From NCBI GenBank assembly GCA_910588545.1, contig CAJUOU010000010.1, forward strand, positions 15,568 to 24,982: a stretch of 9,415 nt of DNA. The letters run 5' to 3'. Positions 5,668-9,415 of this stretch are shown piece by piece. This stretch comes from an uncultured Christensenellaceae bacterium (GTDB lineage: Bacteria; Bacillota; Clostridia; Christensenellales; UBA3700). The stretch's first letter is position 1. Each line of letters starts with the position of its first letter. The notes below the pieces were generated by a model. The model was not told where the DNA came from. It searched no databases and saw nothing but the letters and a program-made list of their open reading frames with translations. Position numbers and translations under genes: made by a program.

Positions 5668-6669
5668 TTAGTTCATCGCCTTTTCAACTGCAACTGCAAC
5701 TGCAACGCTTGCACCAACCATTGGGTTGTTACCCATACCGATAAGTCCCATCATTTCTACGTGAGCAGGAACGGAAGAACTTCCGGCAAATTGTGCATCA
5801 CTATGCATACGTCCCATTGTATCTGTCAAACCATAAGATGCAGGACCTGCAGCCATATTATCAGGATGAAGAGTTCTACCTGTACCGCCACCGCTTGCAA
5901 CAGAGAAATATTTGATACCTTTTTCATAACAAAGCTTTTTGTAAGTACCGGCAACAGGATGTTGGAAACGAGTTGGGTTAGTAGAGTTACCTGTAATGGA
6001 AACGTCAACTTTTTCAGCTTGCATAATAGCAACGCCCTCGTTAACATCGTTAGCACCGAAAACTCTTACAGCAGCACGTTCGCCATTGCTGTATGGAGTA
6101 GTAGAAACTACTTTAAGTTCGCCTGTAGCTTGGTTGAACTCTGTTTTTACATAAGTGAAACCATTGATACGGCTGATGATATATGCAGCATCTTTACCAA
6201 GACCATTAAGGATAACCTTAAGTGGAGTTTTACGAACAGTGTTAGCAGTTCTTGCAATACCGATAGCACCTTCTGCAGCAGCAAAAGACTCGTGACCAGC
6301 AAGGAAAGCGAAACATTTAGTTTCTTCTCTTAGTAGTTTAGCAGCAAGGTTACCATGACCTAAACCAACTGAACGTTGGTCAGCAACAGAGCCGGGAATA
6401 CAAAAAGCTTGTAAACCTACACCGATAGCTTCTGCAGCATCTGCAGCTACTTTGCAACCTTTTTTGATAGCGATTGCGCAACCTGCAGTGTATGCCCAAA
6501 TAGCATTTTCAAATGCGATTGGTTGAATATTTCTAACGATTTCGTCAACATTGATACCTTTAGCAGTGCAAATGTTGTAAGCATCTTCCAAGTCTTTGAT
6601 ACCGTTTTCGTTTAGGCAAGCATTGATTTTGTCAATTCTTCTTTCATATCCTTCAAATTTAATTTCCAT
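5668..6669 (-). CDS. GGGtGRT-family protein (PF14057-like), unknown function
   Basis: The 333-aa product carries the motif that names the family, GGGTGRT, at 260-266 in YFSVASGGGTGRTLHPD. The long Gly/Ala-rich end (GPASYGLTDTMGRMHS, PAHVEMMGLIGMGNNPMVGASVAVAV) is also typical. Cysteines are at 18, 34, 64, 72, 90, 119 and 247; several lie in the Ala/Gly-rich N-terminal half. There is no signal peptide, and the C-terminal hydrophobic stretch is short and Ala/Val-rich, so it is probably cytosolic. The function is not known to me. The gene starts 15 nt after the NifU-like gene, and its SD (AGGAGG, 8 nt from the ATG) lies just past that stop codon, so the two are co-transcribed. Pairing with a NifU-like protein is recurrent in anaerobes and suggests a partner in iron-sulfur or cofactor chemistry. 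Confidence 0.9.
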   Translation of the reverse strand: MEIKFEGYERRIDKINACLNENGIKDLEDAYNICTAKGINVDEIVRNIQPIAFENAIWAYTAGCAIAIKKGCKVAADAAEAIGVGLQAFCIPGSVADQRSVGLGHGNLAAKLLREETKCFAFLAGHESFAAAEGAIGIARTANTVRKTPLKVILNGLGKDAAYIISRINGFTYVKTEFNQATGELKVVSTTPYSNGERAAVRVFGANDVNEGVAIMQAEKVDVSITGNSTNPTRFQHPVAGTYKKLCYEKGIKYFSVASGGGTGRTLHPDNMAAGPASYGLTDTMGRMHSDAQFAGSSSVPAHVEMMGLIGMGNNPMVGASVAVAVAVEKAMN

Positions 6670-6684
6670 AATCCATACCTCCTA

Positions 6685-7377
6685 TTACTCTTTACGAGGG
6701 TTAATTGTCTTAACCGCTTCGTTGTATCTACCATATTGACCGCTAAATTTCTCATAAGCATCGTTAGGAGACATACCTTTTTCGATAGCTTCCATCATTT
6801 TGCCTAGATGAACGAATCTGTAACCGATAACTTCGTTGTTTTCGTCCAAAGCGATTCTTGTGATGTAACCCTCAGCCATTTCCAAGTATCTTACACCTTT
6901 TAGCTTAGTAGAGTACATAGTACCAACTTGAGTTCTCAAACCTTTGCCCAAATCTTCTAGTCCAGCACCGATTGGCAAGCCGTCTTCAGAGAAAGCAGAT
7001 TGAGTTCTACCATAAACGATTTGCAAGAATAGCTCACGCATAGCAGTGTTGATAGCATCGCATACTAGGTCAGTATTTAATGCTTCAAGAATAGTTTTAC
7101 CTGGTAAAACTTCAGCAGCCATAGCAGCAGAGTGAGTCATACCGGAACAGCCAAGAGTTTCAATAAGAGCCTCTTCGATAACGCCGTTTTTAACATTTAA
7201 AGTAAGTTTGCATGCACCTTGTTGCGGAGCACACCAGCCAACACCATGTGTAAGTCCTGAAATGTCCTTAATTTCACGTGCTTGAATCCATTTTCCTTCT
7301 TCGGGAATAGGCGCACAACCGTGGTTAGGACCTTGTGCTACAGGGCACATTGACATAACTTCATGTGAATATTGCAT
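6685..7377 (-). CDS. NifU/IscU N-domain-like iron-sulfur scaffold homologue
   Basis: The 230-aa product has an IscU-like core at about 45-135: CAPQQGACKLTLNV (49-62), LIETLGCSGMTHSAAMAAEVLPGKTILEAL (shown from L71 to L100 in part) and following helices. C56 and C77 sit where the first two cluster-ligand cysteines of IscU occur. I see no counterpart of the third-ligand His-Cys motif, and extra cysteines occur at 11, 21, 49 and 106. The region after 150 is an additional beta-rich segment. It is therefore a divergent relative rather than a standard IscU, and cluster assembly is inferred. The start has SD GGAGG and a near-consensus promoter. It is the first gene of a two-gene operon with the GGGtGRT protein; no cysteine desulfurase (IscS/NifS) is in the window. 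Confidence 0.85.
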   Translation of the reverse strand: MQYSHEVMSMCPVAQGPNHGCAPIPEEGKWIQAREIKDISGLTHGVGWCAPQQGACKLTLNVKNGVIEEALIETLGCSGMTHSAAMAAEVLPGKTILEALNTDLVCDAINTAMRELFLQIVYGRTQSAFSEDGLPIGAGLEDLGKGLRTQVGTMYSTKLKGVRYLEMAEGYITRIALDENNEVIGYRFVHLGKMMEAIEKGMSPNDAYEKFSGQYGRYNEAVKTINPRKE

Positions 7378-7389
7378 TAGATTTCCTCC

Positions 7390-7407
7390 AAAATTGTATT
7401 CAATTTT
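7390..7407. promoter_or_regulatory. Inverted repeat in the leader of the NifU-like operon
   Basis: AAAATTG-TATT-CAATTTT is a perfect 7-4-7 inverted repeat. It lies between the -10 box and the SD of the operon, at about +1 to +17 of the predicted transcript. That is a typical operator position; an RNA hairpin at the 5' end is the alternative. No regulator can be named. Confidence 0.35.
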
Positions 7408-7412
7408 AATCT

Positions 7413-7441
7413 ATTATAACATATAGACGGTACTTTTTCAA
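7413..7441 (-). promoter_or_regulatory. Strong sigma-A promoter of the NifU-like/GGGtGRT operon
   Basis: On the minus strand TTGAAA (complement of 7436-7441), a 17-nt spacer and a perfect TATAAT (complement of 7413-7418) give the best promoter in the window, which implies high constitutive expression in growing cells unless repressed at the inverted repeat just downstream. Confidence 0.88.
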
Positions 7442-7865
7442 GCGTTTGTAATAAATTTTTTTGTAAATAAATTATTACTTTTTAATGCCGATTTTTTACA
7501 AAGCAAAATAAAAGCAATGGTAAATGAAAATTAATTTAGTATAAAATTTTCTATATTTCTTTATATTATCGTTATTAAATAACATTATTGAACAACATTT
7601 TTTATATTGCGAAAAGCTTATTTCAAGATTATCCTAGATTTTTAATTTAGATTTTTATGTCCAACGCAAATAATTACATATAAAAATATTAATATTTATG
7701 CATTTAACATTTTTTTATATTCGATTTATTTAGCAGTTCAATGTGAAAAATACTAAAAACACTGCAAAAATCGATACTAAACAATTCAATTCGCATTATT
7801 CAGCTTAATTTTGTAAACACAAAATCTTCTTATTTGTAAGAGTTTAGGACATATTTAAAAATAGG
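7442..7865. other. AT-rich non-coding region between divergent operons
   Basis: No credible coding sequence is seen on either strand. The stretch is very AT-rich. It holds a 14-nt palindrome, AAATATTAATATTT (about 7685-7698), and a 7-4-7 inverted repeat, ATTTTGT-AAAC-ACAAAAT (7808-7825), about 40 nt upstream of the glycosyltransferase promoter. A TTTAGGACA segment at 7843-7851 resembles a SpoIIID half-site (GGACAAG-like), but this match is weak. Confidence 0.4.
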
Positions 7866-7893
7866 ACCTTTAATTTGAATATTACATATAATG
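7866..7893 (+). promoter_or_regulatory. Sigma-K-like promoter of the glycosyltransferase/collagen operon
   Basis: AC (7866-7867), 17 nt and CATATAATG (7885-7893) match AC-N17-CATAnnnTA at all but the last base. The same stretch contains TATAAT (7887-7892) but no acceptable sigma-A -35 box lies 15-19 nt upstream. Sigma-K control would fit a glycosylated exosporium collagen protein, and C. difficile bclA genes are known sigma-K targets. Confidence 0.45.
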
Positions 7894-7916
7894 AATTAGA
7901 CATATAGGAGAATATT

Positions 7917-8999
7917 GTGATTATGACGCTTGGGTTATGTATGATTGTAAAAAACGAAAGTGAAGTGCTGGAAAGAGTTCTTGAAAATGCGAAAATTTTT
8001 GCAGACGAAATTGTCATAGTGGATACAGGCTCAAATGATAATACTGTTGAGATTGCAAAAAAAATTACAGCCAAAGTATATTCGTACGAATGGAATGATG
8101 ATTTTTCCGCTGCACGTAATTATGCACTGTCAAAAGTTACATCAGACTATTGGATGTGGCTTGATGCAGATGACATAGTCCCGCAAGAAACTGCAAAGGG
8201 TATTGCGGAATTTATAGCTCAAGCAGATGGTAGTGTAGATTTTGTTATGCTACCATATACAGTCAGTATGACTCAGGATGGTAAACCTTTATTTTCCTAT
8301 TATCGTGAACGCATCGTAAAAAACAATCGCAAATTTTATTGGCAAGGCTTTGTGCATGAAGCTGTTGTGCCAAGTGGCAATATTATAAAACTATCTTATC
8401 CCATTGTTCACGATAAACCTAAGGGCAGAAGTAGTGGGACGCGTAATTTGGATATTTACCGCAAAAACATTGCTTTAGGTTTTGTTTTGTCGGCAAGAGA
8501 AAAATATTACTATGCCCGAGAGCTATATTATAATGACTTTATATCGGATGCGATTGTGCAGTTTAACGACTTTATTAATATGGAAGACGGGTTTTATGTC
8601 AATAAAATCGATGCGTGCAAAATGTTGGCAAATTGTTATATACAAATTAAAGATTTGAAATCCGCATTGTCGATTGCTTTTCATAGTTTTGTTTACGGTT
8701 TGCCTACAGGAGAAGTTTGTTGTAAAATAGGCGAAATATATATGGCGTACAACGATTATGTCAAAGCCATATATTGGTATGAGTGTGCTATACGTTTAAA
8801 ACCTGATATTAATTCTGGTTCATTTATTGATTATTCTGCTTACGGAATTATTCCGTATATTTGGCTTACTGTGTGCTATGACAAGATTGGCGATTATGAT
8901 AAAGCTTATTACTATCACAAGCAAGCGCGTATGTTGGAGCCTGATAATTCTAGCGTGGTTAGCAATCAAAAATATTTTGAACGTTTAGGATACAATTAA
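7917..8999 (+). CDS. GT2-family glycosyltransferase with C-terminal TPR-like repeats
   Basis: The 360-aa product begins with a GT-A fold of family 2: LGLCMIVKNESEVLERVLEN (5-24), EIVIVDTGSNDNT (31-43) for nucleotide-sugar binding, WNDDFSAARNYAL (59-71) and the metal-binding DXD in WLDADD (D83, D85). WQGFVHEAV (142-150) is typical of the SunS/SgtA-like subgroup. The second half is helical with TPR-like units at about 265-298 and 311-345 (IGEIYMAYNDYVKAIYWYECAIRLKPD in part; IGDYDKAYYYHKQARMLEPD), probably for binding a protein acceptor. No membrane segment is present, so it acts in the cytosol. GTG at 7917 is chosen because AGGAG lies 6 nt upstream; ATG at 7923 would put it 12 nt away. The next gene, 27 nt downstream, encodes a Thr-rich collagen-like protein, the likely acceptor, as in sgtA-bclA3 of C. 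difficile. Confidence 0.88.
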   Translation: MIMTLGLCMIVKNESEVLERVLENAKIFADEIVIVDTGSNDNTVEIAKKITAKVYSYEWNDDFSAARNYALSKVTSDYWMWLDADDIVPQETAKGIAEFIAQADGSVDFVMLPYTVSMTQDGKPLFSYYRERIVKNNRKFYWQGFVHEAVVPSGNIIKLSYPIVHDKPKGRSSGTRNLDIYRKNIALGFVLSAREKYYYARELYYNDFISDAIVQFNDFINMEDGFYVNKIDACKMLANCYIQIKDLKSALSIAFHSFVYGLPTGEVCCKIGEIYMAYNDYVKAIYWYECAIRLKPDINSGSFIDYSAYGIIPYIWLTVCYDKIGDYDKAYYYHKQARMLEPDNSSVVSNQKYFERLGYN

Positions 9000-9026
9000 A
9001 AGTTAATCTTCAAAGGAGATAAAATA

Positions 9027-9415
9027 ATGATATATAATTTTTTAAATAAATTATGCGAATATTGCAATGACGATTGTTACGGAAATTGCTTTAATCCGTT
9101 TAATTCCCGTAATCAATGCTGGGCTCCATGTTGTGTTGGTGCTATAGGCCCTAGAGGTCCACAGGGTACTCCGGGTATAACAGGTCCGACAGGTGCCACA
9201 GGACCTACAGGTTTGCAAGGTATAACCGGCCCAACAGGCCCAACAGGACCTGCAGGTGGTGAAACAGGTGCCACCGGCCCAACAGGACCAACGGGAGCAA
9301 GAGGTGCCACCGGCCCAACAGGTGCAGATGGTGCCGCAGGACCAACAGGACCAACGGGAGCAACAGGTGCAGATGGTGCCGCAGGACCAATAGGACCAAC
9401 AGGTGCAACAGGTGC
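9027..9415 (+). CDS. Collagen-like (BclA-type) exosporium glycoprotein, 3' end beyond the window
   Basis: The frame is open from ATG 9027 to the window edge (129 codons). A strong SD, AAAGGAG, is 8 nt upstream. Residues 1-37 form a Cys-rich head (C10, C13, C17, C21, C31, C35, C36) without a signal peptide. From G41 the protein is Gly-X-Y repeats, mainly GPT, GAT, GPA, GAD and GAA. One register slip occurs at residues 77-78 (GPA-G-GET), after which periodicity resumes. Thr-rich GPT triplets are the O-glycosylated sites in BclA-type proteins, and the glycosyltransferase gene lies 27 nt upstream in the same operon. A C-terminal TNF-like trimerisation domain would be expected past the edge. The Cys-rich head may crosslink it to the spore surface. 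A phage tail-fibre collagen protein is the alternative, but the Cys head and the transferase neighbour argue for a spore protein. Confidence 0.88.
   Translation, partial: MIYNFLNKLCEYCNDDCYGNCFNPFNSRNQCWAPCCVGAIGPRGPQGTPGITGPTGATGPTGLQGITGPTGPTGPAGGETGATGPTGPTGARGATGPTGADGAAGPTGPTGATGADGAAGPIGPTGATG
9267..9415 (+). repeat. Tandem nucleotide repeats within the collagen region (36-nt and 45-nt periods)
   Basis: Bases 9321-9365 and 9366-9410 are 45-nt copies with three differences, and 9411-9415 begin another matching copy. They encode a 15-residue unit GADGAAGPTGPTGAT or close to it. Upstream, GGTGCCACCGGCCCAACA occurs at 9267-9284 and 9303-9320, a 36-nt period. Such repeats expand and contract by slippage, so collagen length is likely variable among strains. 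Confidence 0.85.

Noticed and set aside
5761..6333. A 190-codon plus-strand open frame opposite the GGGtGRT gene
   Set aside because: It is antisense to a well-supported gene, has no SD, and its Cys/Ser/Thr-rich composition is what the complement of Ala/Gly codons yields.
9113..9408. Two minus-strand open frames rich in Pro-Val-Gly or Leu-His
   Set aside because: They are complements of the Gly-X-Y collagen repeats and vanish as genes once the plus-strand collagen frame is recognised.

Overview
The window is low-GC, AT-rich DNA with strong Shine-Dalgarno (SD) sequences, intrinsic terminators and sigma-A-type promoters. The gene content is a family 1 uracil-DNA glycosylase, the GGGtGRT/NifU-like pair common in anaerobic Firmicutes, and a BclA-like collagen protein beside a glycosyltransferase. 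Together these point to an anaerobic, probably spore-forming member of the Clostridia. I cannot name the species.

Layout. Bases 1-227 hold two direct copies (period 132) of a repeat. Each copy ends in a sequence resembling the 3' end of a tRNA-Leu (CTTCGGCACCA), followed by an intrinsic terminator. Bases 228-1553 hold a plus-strand pair: a 257-aa protein with two DUF11-like beta-sandwich repeats, and, after a 1-nt gap, a 68-aa protein whose tail has 12 cysteines in 20 residues. A sigma-K-like promoter and a long 5' UTR hairpin precede the pair, and a terminator follows. Bases 1606-3600 hold a monocistronic plus-strand gene for a 613-aa DUF4091/GH123-like protein without a signal peptide, with a good sigma-A promoter and a bidirectional terminator. 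Bases 3626-5592 hold a minus-strand operon: AAA/ABC-type ATPase, then ung, then a five-helix membrane protein. Bases 5612-7441 hold a second minus-strand operon with a near-perfect sigma-A promoter: a NifU/IscU-like scaffold protein, then a GGGtGRT-family protein, then a terminator. Bases 7442-7865 are AT-rich non-coding DNA between divergent promoters. From 7866 to the right edge is a plus-strand operon: a GT2 glycosyltransferase with C-terminal TPR-like repeats, then a collagen-like protein with a Cys-rich head, cut off by the window end.

How the genes may work together. The glycosyltransferase/collagen pair matches the arrangement of sgtA-bclA3 in Clostridioides difficile, where the transferase decorates an exosporium collagen-like protein. 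The DUF11/Cys-rich pair shares three traits with it: no signal peptide, a Cys-cluster segment, and a promoter-like AC-N17-CATAnnnT(A/G) element with the same spacing. My inference is that both are late mother-cell (sigma-K) operons for the spore surface. The most system-like unknowns are the DUF11/Cys-tail pair with its overlapping reading frames and the GGGtGRT/NifU-like pair, whose biochemical role I do not know to be established. The ung operon and the GH123-like gene look like ordinary housekeeping or accessory functions.
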